From contig DEIT01000105.1 in assembly GCA_002352635.1 (NCBI GenBank), forward strand, positions 1 through 7,052: a DNA stretch of 7,052 bases, written 5' to 3'. Of this stretch, positions 1-5,737 are shown piece after piece (position 1 is the stretch's first letter; every line of letters begins with the position of its first letter). Both the position numbers and the translations under genes were made by a program. Below the pieces are notes generated by a model, which saw nothing but the letters and a program-made list of their open reading frames with translations, was not told the DNA's origin and ran no database searches. The stretch comes from Hyphomicrobiaceae bacterium UBA2767. Lineage in GTDB: Bacteria > Pseudomonadota > Alphaproteobacteria > Rhizobiales > Methyloligellaceae.

Positions 1-195
1 CGGCAGAACCCGCTTGCAATCATTCTCGTTGCCATTCTGCTTGGCGGTATCTCCGCCAGCGGCGGGCTCCTGCAAAGACGGTTTGATTTGCCCGACGCGA
101 CAACCTCCGTTCTGCAAGGCATGTTGTTCATAATCGTCCTGGCCAGCAACACGCTCTATGGCCGGATGCGCTTTCTCCAACCGAAGGAGGCTTGA
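1..195 (+). CDS. Nucleoside/BMP-type ABC transporter permease, C-terminal end (5' truncated by window)
   Basis: Frame 1 is open from the first base to a TGA at 193-195, giving the last 64 residues of a membrane protein. The visible part has a hydrophobic segment (LAIILVAILLGGISASGGLL), a short polar stretch with LQRRFDLPDATTSVLQG, and a final hydrophobic helix (MLFIIVLASNTLYG) before a basic tail. This order, with a small-residue 'GG' turn, an 'LQ' and a 'LQGMLFIIVLA' last helix, is how NupP-type permeases of the BPD_transp_2 family end. Those proteins form the membrane pore of simple-sugar/nucleoside importers whose binding proteins are BMP lipoproteins. The downstream neighbours, a second permease and a double-domain ATPase, complete the expected permease-permease-ATPase set and support the call. 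The order of the two permeases relative to the ATPase differs between genomes, and substrate cannot be inferred from this fragment. Confidence 0.8.
   Translation, partial: RQNPLAIILVAILLGGISASGGLLQRRFDLPDATTSVLQGMLFIIVLASNTLYGRMRFLQPKEA
184..190 (+). promoter_or_regulatory. Shine-Dalgarno AAGGAGG for the second permease
   Basis: A near-ideal anti-16S match, AAGGAGG, lies inside the last codons of the upstream permease. It ends only 1 nt before the possible TTG start at 192, which is too close to serve it. It ends 13 nt before the ATG at 204, which is long but workable. This is the main reason for preferring ATG 204. Confidence 0.6.
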
Positions 196-203
196 AGAAA
201 TCC

Positions 204-1133
204 ATGGACGCAGCTTCCGAACTTGGTTGGTGGGGCGTGCTGATCGCCGTTTTTGGTGGCGCAATCCGCGTCTCCACGCCGTATTTGTTCGTCAGCCTCG
301 GCGAAACGCTGACTGAAAAAGGTGGCCGGGTGAACCTCGGGCTGGAAGGCATTCTGGTCATGGGGGCCATGAGCGGATACGCCACTGCGGTTGTGACCGG
401 TGAGCCGTGGCTCGGCGTCCTGGTAGCCGGCTGCGCCGGTGCGGCCTTGGCGCTCCTGCACGCGCTGGTTTGCAATCTGCCCCGCGTCAACGATATCGCC
501 GTTGGCATATCACTCTTTATATTCGGTACGGGGCTCGCATTCTTCCTCGGCAAGGCCTTCATAAATCCGACCGCGCCCCGTTTGCCGCATATTGAATTGG
601 GTGCATGGAGCACATATCCGCAAATCCGGTCCGCATTGGAGATCAATGTGCTGTTCATCATCGGCGCAATCCTGGCGCCCGTGCTTGCCTGGAGTCTCAA
701 GAATACGAAATGGGGCCTCGTATTGCGGACCGCCGGCGACAGCAGCGAGGCCACGCTTGCGCTTGGATACAATCTCAATTTCGTCCGTACACTTGGAACT
801 GTGGTTGGCGGGTTCCTTTCAGGCGTCGGGGGGTCTTTTCTTTCACTCTATTATCCCGGTTCCTGGAACGAAGGGCTCTCAAGCGGGCAAGGATTGATGG
901 CCGTGGCTCTCGTTATCTTCGCACGCTGGAACCCGATGCACTGTTTCTACGTCTCCCTACTGTTCGGCGGCGCAACGGCGATCGGCCCCGCGCTGCAGAC
1001 GATCGGCATCACCTCGAACTACTATCTCTACGGGGCCGCACCCTATTTCCTGACGCTTGCTCTCCTGATCTACAGCTCGTCAACGAAGCACAGGCTCGCC
1101 GGAGCCCCTAACGAGGTGTCGATCAGCCGATGA
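204..1133 (+). CDS. Nucleoside/BMP-type ABC transporter permease (NupQ-like)
   Basis: This is a 309-residue inner-membrane permease of the BPD_transp_2 family, close to the usual length of about 300. Early residues contain the family hallmark LTEKGGRVNLGLEG (about 36-49), the counterpart of the 'ErsGvlNiGlEG' motif of Nup/BMP permeases. Several hydrophobic segments follow. The cytoplasmic coupling loop TKWGLVLRTAGDSSEATLALG lies at about 168-188, then a GG-rich helix (GGFLSGVGGSFLSL, 202-215), and FARWNPMHCFYVSLLFGGAT (239-258), which matches the 'rwnP...FGga' signature near the C-terminus. The stop codon overlaps the ATPase start (ATGA at 1130-1133), implying translational coupling. An alternative TTG at 192 overlaps the previous stop and would add four residues, but the Shine-Dalgarno is too close to it. 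Substrate is most likely a nucleoside, purine or similar, by family only. Confidence 0.85.
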   Translation: MDAASELGWWGVLIAVFGGAIRVSTPYLFVSLGETLTEKGGRVNLGLEGILVMGAMSGYATAVVTGEPWLGVLVAGCAGAALALLHALVCNLPRVNDIAVGISLFIFGTGLAFFLGKAFINPTAPRLPHIELGAWSTYPQIRSALEINVLFIIGAILAPVLAWSLKNTKWGLVLRTAGDSSEATLALGYNLNFVRTLGTVVGGFLSGVGGSFLSLYYPGSWNEGLSSGQGLMAVALVIFARWNPMHCFYVSLLFGGATAIGPALQTIGITSNYYLYGAAPYFLTLALLIYSSSTKHRLAGAPNEVSISR

Positions 1134-2665
1134 CAAAGAGCCCCCATAGCCAAGCCGCACCGCCCGATATCACGGTCACCAACATGACCAAGCGGTTTGG
1201 GTCGCTGGTTGCGCTCGATGAGGTTTCGATTCATTTCAAGCCTGGGACGGTTCACGCCCTGCTCGGCGAAAACGGTGCGGGCAAGAGCACGCTCGTCAAA
1301 TGCATGATGGGCTACTACCACGCCGACGCAGGTTCAATCAGCGTGGATGGCACTGAACGTCGCATCTCCAACACCCGCGACGCCCATCGCTTCGGTCTAG
1401 GCATGGTCTACCAACATTTCACACTGGTTCCGAGCATGAGCGTTGCCGAAAACCTGGTGCTCGGCGAAGAGGGTCTTCCGGCAATCATCAACTGGAAAAA
1501 GAAGCTTAGCGCCCTTGAAGCTTTTTTGGACACCATGCCGTTCAGACTTGAGCTGGATCGAACCGCGGCAAGCCTGGCCGCCGGCGAGAAGCAGAAGCTT
1601 GAAATTCTCAAGCAGCTGTATCTTGGCAGCCGCTTTCTCATTCTCGACGAACCGACCAGCGTTCTCACCCCCGATGAGGCGGACGAGGTGCTGGGCCTGA
1701 TGCGCCAGATGGCCGATGAAGACCGCATCTCCATACTGCTGATCACACACAAGCTGCGCGAGGTTGAGGCTTACGCAAGCGATGTGAGCGTGTTGCGCCA
1801 CGGCCATCTCGCTGGTCAAGGCAAGGTGTCGGCCAAGAGCGAGGCGAGTCTCATCCGCTGGATGATCGGGCGGGAAAACGTGTCCAAACCGGCTGCGCGA
1901 AAAGAAACCAAAGTGGTGAGAACCGTACTTGAGGTCGAAGGGCTCACTGTTAACAACGACAAGGGCACAGTGGCGGTCGACCAGGCCAGCCTGTCGGTGT
2001 CTTCGGGGGAAATTGTCGGCATCGCCGGCGTCTCCGGAAATGGCCAGAGCGAGTTCGTGGAAACCCTTGCGGGACAACGCAGGGAAGAGGCGGGCGACAT
2101 TCGCGTACAGGGATACCCGTACTCCCGCACTCGAGCCGAGATGATGGATTGGCACATCCATCTTTTGCCTGAAGAACCGCTCAACAATGGTTGTGTGCGG
2201 GAGATGACGGTTGCAGAAAACCTGGCTTTTCGAAACTTCGACCGCGAACCGAACTGTCGCGCCGGCATCTTCATCGATCGCGGCGCCATCCACCGGCAGG
2301 CGCGAAGGCTGATCGAACGATTTAACATCAAAACCCAGGGACCGGATGCGCGGATCGAGACACTGTCTGGTGGAAACATCCAGCGCACGGTTCTGGCGCG
2401 CGAGCTCTCCGACAACGTCCGGCTTCTAATCGTGCAGAACCCGTGTTTCGGTCTCGATCTGAAAGCGGTCGCGGAAATCCGCAACCGCATCATTGACGCC
2501 CGCAACAAGGGCGCGGCAGTTCTGCTGTTCAGCGAGGACCTGGACGAGATCCTTGAGTTGTCCGATCGGATCGCGGTGATATTTGAGGGTAAGCTCGTCT
2601 ATGAAACGCTCGCTAGCGAGGCAGATGTTCATACGATCGGCCGGCATATGGCGAGCCACGCATGA
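1130..2665 (+). CDS. Nucleoside/BMP-type ABC transporter ATP-binding protein, two fused NBDs (NupO-like)
   Basis: This 511-residue protein contains two tandem ABC ATPase domains, the architecture and length typical of sugar/nucleoside (CUT2/BMP-type) importers. NBD1 (about 13-250) has Walker A GENGAGKST (46-54), Q-loop at Q95 (MVYQHF), signature LAAGEKQ (149-155), Walker B FLILDEP (169-175) and switch H207 (ITHK). NBD2 (about 265-505) has a Walker A-like GVSGNGQSE (300-308) with no Lys, a canonical signature LSGGNIQR (412-419), a Walker B region LLIVQNPCFGLD (432-443) lacking the usual DE pair, and SED (468-470) where a switch His would be. A degenerate second site is normal in this family, so one competent hydrolysis site is expected. 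The start overlaps the permease stop by 4 nt; a weak GAGG sits at 1113-1116. It is often mis-named a heme or galactoside transporter subunit, and context argues for nucleoside-like uptake. Confidence 0.88.
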   Translation: MTKSPHSQAAPPDITVTNMTKRFGSLVALDEVSIHFKPGTVHALLGENGAGKSTLVKCMMGYYHADAGSISVDGTERRISNTRDAHRFGLGMVYQHFTLVPSMSVAENLVLGEEGLPAIINWKKKLSALEAFLDTMPFRLELDRTAASLAAGEKQKLEILKQLYLGSRFLILDEPTSVLTPDEADEVLGLMRQMADEDRISILLITHKLREVEAYASDVSVLRHGHLAGQGKVSAKSEASLIRWMIGRENVSKPAARKETKVVRTVLEVEGLTVNNDKGTVAVDQASLSVSSGEIVGIAGVSGNGQSEFVETLAGQRREEAGDIRVQGYPYSRTRAEMMDWHIHLLPEEPLNNGCVREMTVAENLAFRNFDREPNCRAGIFIDRGAIHRQARRLIERFNIKTQGPDARIETLSGGNIQRTVLARELSDNVRLLIVQNPCFGLDLKAVAEIRNRIIDARNKGAAVLLFSEDLDEILELSDRIAVIFEGKLVYETLASEADVHTIGRHMASHA

Positions 2666-2681
2666 CGGAGATTGGGGATAG

Positions 2682-4202
2682 GTGGTGAACGTCTCATCCA
2701 GGCCCAGAATAGTTCAAGGCGGGCTCGTTCTCGATGTCGAGAAGTGCACAACTCGGCCTGCCGACTTGCTGATCGTGGGAGATACCATCACCGAAGTCGG
2801 CGAGAGCGGAATGGATGCCCCTGAAGATGCGGTCATCTTCGATGCGACTGACAGGCTCATCATACCAGGACTGGTCAATGCCCATACCCATGGCCACGGC
2901 AGCCTGGGCAAAGGCCTTGGCGACAAATGGTCACTAGAGCTTCTCCTGAACGCAAGCCCCTGGGCTGCCGCTGGTTTCACGCTTGAGGACAAACACACCG
3001 CCGCCCTTCTGAATGCGGCGGAGATGGTGCTCAAAGGCTGCACCGCGGCCTATGACATGTACATCGAGTTCCCTCACCCGAGCCTTGAAGGACTGACGGC
3101 TATCGGCAAGGCCTATTCGGAGTTAGGCGTACGCGTTGTCCTGGCGCCGATGATGGGCGACACCACGCTCTACAATGCCATTCCTGGCCTGCTCGATGCT
3201 CTGCCCGAGCCGCATCGGTCACACGTGGAAAAAATCCGTGCCACACCGCACGCCGAACATCTCGCCGCCTGTGGAGAAATGCTCGAGAACTGGCCATTTG
3301 ACCGCGACCAGGTGCGCCCGGCGCTTGGGCCTACCATTCCGCTTCATTGCAGCGAAGATTTCATCCGTGGCTGCCGCAACATGGCGGAGGAATACGACGT
3401 GGGCGTGCAGATGCATCTGGGGGAGTCCAAGGTACAGGCCGTCTCCGGCATGAGGCGGTATGGCAAGACGCTGACTCACCATATTGACGAGCTTGGACTT
3501 TTGAACAGACGCTTCACCGGCGCACACTGTATCTGGCTCGACGGGGACGACATGAAGCGGCTGCGCGACAAAGGCGCGAACGTCGCACACAATCCGTCGA
3601 GCAATCTGCGCCTCGGTTCCGGTATCGCCCCGGCAAGGGAGTTGATCGAGCTGGGCGTGCCGATGGGCGTGGGAACCGACGGCTCCGTTTCCTCCGACAA
3701 TCAAAACATGTTTGAGGCCATGCGCGCTGCCGCATTCGTCTCCCGCATCGTCACCCCAAACCCGGAAGACTGGCTTGGTACGTGGGACGTGCTACGGCTC
3801 GGCACGATGGGCGGTGCGGATGTTCTCGGATTTGGCGGTGTAATCGGCAAGGTGGCACCTGGATACAAAGCCGATATCGTTTTTCTCGATCTCGCAAATG
3901 TCAATTTTTTGCCGCTCAACGATGCCGCAAACCAGATCGTGAATTGCGAGGACTCAAGTGCAGTTCATTCGGTCATGATCGGCGGACGCATGGTGCTGGA
4001 AGACCGTCGTTTCGTCGATTTCGATTATGATGGTTTGCGCAAACGTGTGGCGCTCGCCACCGGACGGCTGCGCGAAGCAAATGCGGACTCGAGGGTCCGC
4101 ATGGAAGCGATGGCTGAGTTTGTTTCACACCACTGTGTGGGATTGGCCTGCGAAAATTATCCCGTTTCCCGCCGCCTCGACCTGACCTCAGAGACTGCCT
4201 GA
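2682..4202 (+). CDS. Amidohydrolase, AtzA/TrzA/SsnA-type aminohydrolase (probable deaminase of an N-heterocycle)
   Basis: This is a 506-residue cytoplasmic enzyme of the metal-dependent amidohydrolase superfamily. An N-terminal beta segment (about 8-60) leads into IIPGLVNAHTHGHG, with metal ligands H68 and H70. The barrel continues with PLHCSED (220-226), MHLGES (metal H245, likely general acid/base E248), GAHCIWL (H282), NPSSNLRLGSG (304-314) and GTDGSVSSDN (catalytic/metal D333). The C-terminal return of the sandwich domain contains GGVIGKVAPGYKADIVFLDL (385-404). The set matches mononuclear deaminases and chlorohydrolases acting on purines, adenosine derivatives, pterins and s-triazines; which substrate cannot be read off. 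It starts 16 nt after the ATPase, so it is probably co-transcribed with the nucleoside-type importer. The start is GTG (2682), with a second GTG at 2685; GGAG at 2667-2670 and GGGG at 2674-2677 are possible but weak ribosome sites. The protein is somewhat longer than many family members (about 440-470), mostly through a helical insert after the HxH strand and a C-terminal extension. Confidence 0.85.
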   Translation: MVNVSSRPRIVQGGLVLDVEKCTTRPADLLIVGDTITEVGESGMDAPEDAVIFDATDRLIIPGLVNAHTHGHGSLGKGLGDKWSLELLLNASPWAAAGFTLEDKHTAALLNAAEMVLKGCTAAYDMYIEFPHPSLEGLTAIGKAYSELGVRVVLAPMMGDTTLYNAIPGLLDALPEPHRSHVEKIRATPHAEHLAACGEMLENWPFDRDQVRPALGPTIPLHCSEDFIRGCRNMAEEYDVGVQMHLGESKVQAVSGMRRYGKTLTHHIDELGLLNRRFTGAHCIWLDGDDMKRLRDKGANVAHNPSSNLRLGSGIAPARELIELGVPMGVGTDGSVSSDNQNMFEAMRAAAFVSRIVTPNPEDWLGTWDVLRLGTMGGADVLGFGGVIGKVAPGYKADIVFLDLANVNFLPLNDAANQIVNCEDSSAVHSVMIGGRMVLEDRRFVDFDYDGLRKRVALATGRLREANADSRVRMEAMAEFVSHHCVGLACENYPVSRRLDLTSETA

Positions 4203-4217
4203 GGCGTGGCTTTTTCC

Positions 4218-4237
4218 CTCAATTGAGTGCTCGAGCA
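4218..4237. repeat. Two abutting perfect 10-bp palindromes (possible operators)
   Basis: CTCAATTGAG (4218-4227) is immediately followed by TGCTCGAGCA (4228-4237). Each is perfectly self-complementary with no spacer, and the pair ends 9 nt upstream of the candidate -35 at 4247. Without a loop they are better read as DNA-level protein sites than RNA hairpins. No regulator family is assigned; the function is inference from position. Confidence 0.4.
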
Positions 4238-4246
4238 TGAATTTTG

Positions 4247-4275
4247 TTGACTCGGAAAACTGCAAGTAAGAAAAT
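4247..4275 (+). promoter_or_regulatory. Candidate sigma70-type promoter P1 for the Liv-type operon
   Basis: TTGACT (4247-4252, 5/6 match to TTGACA) is separated by 17 nt from GAAAAT (4270-4275, 4/6 match to TATAAT). The -10 falls within the inverted repeat at 4264-4283, a layout expected of a repressible promoter. Predicted initiation is near 4282, leaving a leader of about 150 nt before the binding-protein start. The call rests on pattern only. Confidence 0.45.
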
Positions 4276-4283
4276 GCTTACTT
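4264..4283. promoter_or_regulatory. Perfect inverted repeat AAGTAAG-N6-CTTACTT, candidate operator
   Basis: A perfect 7-bp dyad (4264-4270 and 4277-4283) is separated by AAAATG. Its half-site centres lie 13 bp apart, so a dimeric repressor would contact one face of the helix with slightly more than one turn between half-sites. It covers the -10 and probable start point of candidate promoter P1. No regulator gene is in the window, and the regulator family cannot be assigned. A hairpin role is less likely because the arms are AT-rich and sit at the predicted transcript start. Confidence 0.5.
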
Positions 4284-4290
4284 AAAGCTG

Positions 4291-4318
4291 GATTGCTAGG
4301 GATGCAATCTCGTCCCTA
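4291..4318 (+). other. Two overlapping, mutually exclusive stems (switch-like leader element)
   Basis: GATTGC (4291-4296) pairs perfectly with GCAATC (4304-4309). The loop between them contains TAGGGA (4297-4302), which pairs perfectly with TCCCTA (4313-4318). The result is either two alternative 6-bp hairpins or a compact H-type pseudoknot with connectors of 0, 1 and 3 nt, which would be sterically tight. If transcription starts at P1 this lies close to the 5' end of the leader. Function is unknown, and no known riboswitch consensus was recognised. Confidence 0.35.
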
Positions 4319-4322
4319 TAAA
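4293..4322 (+). promoter_or_regulatory. Alternative candidate promoter P2
   Basis: TTGCTA (4293-4298, 4/6) is followed after 18 nt by TATAAA (4317-4322, 5/6) within the AT-rich TATAAAATAAT. Initiation would be near 4329, about 100 nt upstream of the binding-protein gene. It competes with the RNA-structure reading of the same bases; only one of P1 or P2 need be real. Confidence 0.35.
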
Positions 4323-4339
4323 ATAATACTGCAGGCGAG

Positions 4340-4357
4340 CGGCCTGAAGGCAGGCCG
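4340..4357 (+). other. Leader hairpin upstream of the binding-protein gene
   Basis: CGGCCTG (4340-4346) pairs perfectly with CAGGCCG (4351-4357) across a 4-nt AAGG loop, and a G-U pair can extend it by one. There is no following T-tract, so it is not an intrinsic terminator. It would form in the 5' leader from either candidate promoter and may stabilise the mRNA. Confidence 0.45.
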
Positions 4358-4407
4358 TGGAAACTGTTTAGGAGATAGCTGCCGACACTGGAGCGGCTGC
4401 TGTCAAA

Positions 4408-4417
4408 TGGACGTCCA
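4408..4417. repeat. Perfect 10-bp palindrome TGGACGTCCA next to the Shine-Dalgarno
   Basis: This self-complementary decamer ends on the base that begins the AGGGAGG ribosome-binding site. Part of it (TCCAG, 4414-4418) can also pair with CTGGA at 4388-4392, which would place a weak stem against the ribosome-binding site. It could be chance or a regulatory contact; no known site is recognised. Confidence 0.3.
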
Positions 4418-4423
4418 GGGAGG
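4418..4423 (+). promoter_or_regulatory. Strong Shine-Dalgarno GGGAGG fixing the binding-protein start
   Basis: GGGAGG ends 7 nt before ATG 4431, ideal spacing. It selects this start over the in-frame upstream extension that is open from 4293, which would put 46 non-hydrophobic residues ahead of the signal peptide. Confidence 0.8.
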
Positions 4424-4430
4424 AAAAGAA

Positions 4431-5618
4431 ATGTTCACGAAAAACCTGATTTCTCGCCGCGGCTTGTTTGCCACGGTCGCGGCATCGTTTTTTGCGCTGG
4501 TGATGGGCTCAACCGTGCACGCTGCTGATCCGGTAAAGATCGGTCTGGTTGCAGCGCTCTCGGGCCAATCGGCAAAATCCGGCGAAGCAATTACCCGTGG
4601 CCTGACTGCGGCCATGGAAGAAATCAATGCTGCCGGCGGTGTTCTCGGCGGACGCAAGATCGAACTGATCCGGCGGGACGATGAATCCAATCCCGCCAAG
4701 GGTCAGATCGCAGCGCGGGAACTGATTTTCAAGGAAAAAGTGGCGGTGTTGTTCGGCGGACTTGACTCACCTGTCTCACTCGCCATCGTTCCGGTGGTCA
4801 ACAAGGCCAAGATGCCCTTCATGGGCGTATGGGCAGCCGCCACGCCGATCACGCGCAATGGGGCAAACCCGAACTATGTATTCCGGGTTTCCGCTGTCGA
4901 CGCCATCGTCGACCGCAGGCTGATGCAATACGCGAAAAAGACCTACGGCACCAAGAAGGCCGGTCTCATGCTGATCAACAACCCTTGGGGTGAATCCAAC
5001 GAAAAGGGTTTGAAGGCGGCGAGCAAGGTCGAGAACGTAGAAATCGTCGGCATTGAGAAATTCGAAGGCAAGGATGTGGACGTGGTGCCCCAGCTTCTTC
5101 GCCTCAAGAATGCCGGTGCCGACACGCTGTTCCTCGTCGCAAACGCAGCACCGGGCGCGCAGATGATGAAATCGCTCGGCCGCATGGGCTGGGATGTACC
5201 GGTTGTATCGCACTGGGGAATCTCAGGCGGGCGCTTCCCGGAACTGGCCGGTAATATGGCGGAGAAGGTTCAGTTCATTCAGACCTACAGCTTTTTCGGC
5301 GAGCAGAATGAGCGGGGCAAGAAACTGTTGAAGAGCCTGATCGCCAAACATGACGATATCAAAGGACCAGAGGATGTTATCCCGCCCGTCGGCATTGCCA
5401 ACGCCTATGACGCAATGCATCTGGTTGCCCTGGCCATAAACAAGGCCGGCAGCACGGACGGTGATGCGATCCGCAAGGCGCTTCTGTCGATCGAAAATTA
5501 TGACGGCTTGATCAAGAACTACAAAAAGCCGTTCACCGACGACAACCATGACGCTTTGAATCACAACGACTACGTCATGGTCCGCTACTACGGCAAGAAG
5601 ATCAAACCGGTAAATTAG
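4431..5618 (+). CDS. Liv/HAAT-type ABC transporter substrate-binding protein
   Basis: This is a 395-residue periplasmic ligand-binding protein of the Peripla_BP_6 (branched-chain amino acid, LivJ/LivK-like) family. The first 31 residues are an export signal: a basic start with twin arginines (ISRRGLF, R9-R10), a hydrophobic core, then VHA before A32 as the likely cleavage site. The mature protein opens with the family start PVKIGLVAALSGQSAKSGE (34-52). It continues with AAGGVLGGRKIELIRRDD (67-84), the ligand-pocket segment GVWAAATPITR (132-142), NNPWGESN (183-190) and, near the end, FTDDNHDAL (368-376), a common ending motif. The ligand is not predictable: this family also binds amides, urea, aromatic acids and other small molecules. 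The gene has its own strong ribosome site and a long regulatory leader, and is separated from its permease by a hairpin-rich gap. That is consistent with higher expression of the binding protein than of the membrane subunits. Confidence 0.88.
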   Translation: MFTKNLISRRGLFATVAASFFALVMGSTVHAADPVKIGLVAALSGQSAKSGEAITRGLTAAMEEINAAGGVLGGRKIELIRRDDESNPAKGQIAARELIFKEKVAVLFGGLDSPVSLAIVPVVNKAKMPFMGVWAAATPITRNGANPNYVFRVSAVDAIVDRRLMQYAKKTYGTKKAGLMLINNPWGESNEKGLKAASKVENVEIVGIEKFEGKDVDVVPQLLRLKNAGADTLFLVANAAPGAQMMKSLGRMGWDVPVVSHWGISGGRFPELAGNMAEKVQFIQTYSFFGEQNERGKKLLKSLIAKHDDIKGPEDVIPPVGIANAYDAMHLVALAINKAGSTDGDAIRKALLSIENYDGLIKNYKKPFTDDNHDALNHNDYVMVRYYGKKIKPVN

Positions 5619-5631
5619 TTCTTCCTCCCTC

Positions 5632-5678
5632 AGGCCGGGCAGCTCGATTCGTAGCAATATTTATGGGCAGCCCGGCCT
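5632..5678 (+). other. GC-rich 9-bp hairpin after the binding-protein gene (mRNA stabiliser or partial terminator)
   Basis: AGGCCGGGC (5632-5640) pairs perfectly with GCCCGGCCT (5670-5678) around a 29-nt loop. The following bases (TCTTCAATTTG) are only weakly T-rich. Placed between a binding-protein gene and its permease gene, such a stem most likely lets part of the transcripts stop, or protects the upstream message from 3' decay. The long loop makes it a poor classical terminator. Confidence 0.55.
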
Positions 5679-5684
5679 CTTCAA

Positions 5685-5702
5685 TTTGACCTCATGGTCA
5701 AA
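5685..5702 (+). other. Perfect 7-bp hairpin TTTGACC-TCAT-GGTCAAA
   Basis: Arms at 5685-5691 and 5696-5702 are perfectly complementary with a 4-nt loop. It begins 7 nt after the GC-rich stem ends. Viewed as DNA it could also be an operator; there is no T-tract. Confidence 0.45.
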
Positions 5703-5706
5703 GAAA

Positions 5707-5727
5707 GTCTTCGGGACGGCAGAAGAC
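5707..5727 (+). other. Perfect 6-bp hairpin GTCTTC/GAAGAC just upstream of the permease start
   Basis: GTCTTC (5707-5712) pairs with GAAGAC (5722-5727) across a 9-nt loop. The 3' arm abuts the weak ribosome site GGCGGA (5728-5733), so folding could influence permease initiation. This is the third consecutive inverted repeat in the gap. Confidence 0.4.
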
Positions 5728-5737
5728 GGCGGACATC

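Noticed and set aside
192..203. TTG start for the second permease, overlapping the previous stop
   Set aside because: The Shine-Dalgarno ends 1 nt before it, too close for initiation. ATG 204 is preferred, though the overlap pattern keeps TTG possible.
1397..2293. Long minus-strand open frames opposite the ATPase, and similar ones opposite other genes
   Set aside because: They lie antisense to well-supported genes with family motifs, have no recognisable domains, and are expected from GC-biased codon use.
4197..4215. Possible intrinsic terminator after the amidohydrolase (short GC stem then TTTTT)
   Set aside because: Only about 3 bp of GCC/GGC pairing can be drawn before the T-run, too weak to call.
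4222..4244. Lux-box-like dyad centred on TGCTCGAGCA
   Set aside because: Symmetry breaks immediately outside the central 10 bp, and no LuxR/LuxI-type gene is present.
4237..4269. Small ORF of 10 codons starting at ATG 4237
   Set aside because: No ribosome site, very short, and it lies across the candidate promoter and operator.
4297..4335. Resemblance to a preQ1-I riboswitch (short stem, about 10-nt loop, A-rich tail)
   Set aside because: The conserved loop and tail residues of that class are not recognisable, the downstream genes do not fit queuosine metabolism, and the A-rich tail is equally explained as a -10 element.
4293..4430. In-frame upstream extension of the binding protein by 46 residues
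   Set aside because: It would place a polar, Cys-containing stretch ahead of a clear signal peptide, and ATG 4431 has an ideally spaced Shine-Dalgarno. The segment also contains the structured leader.
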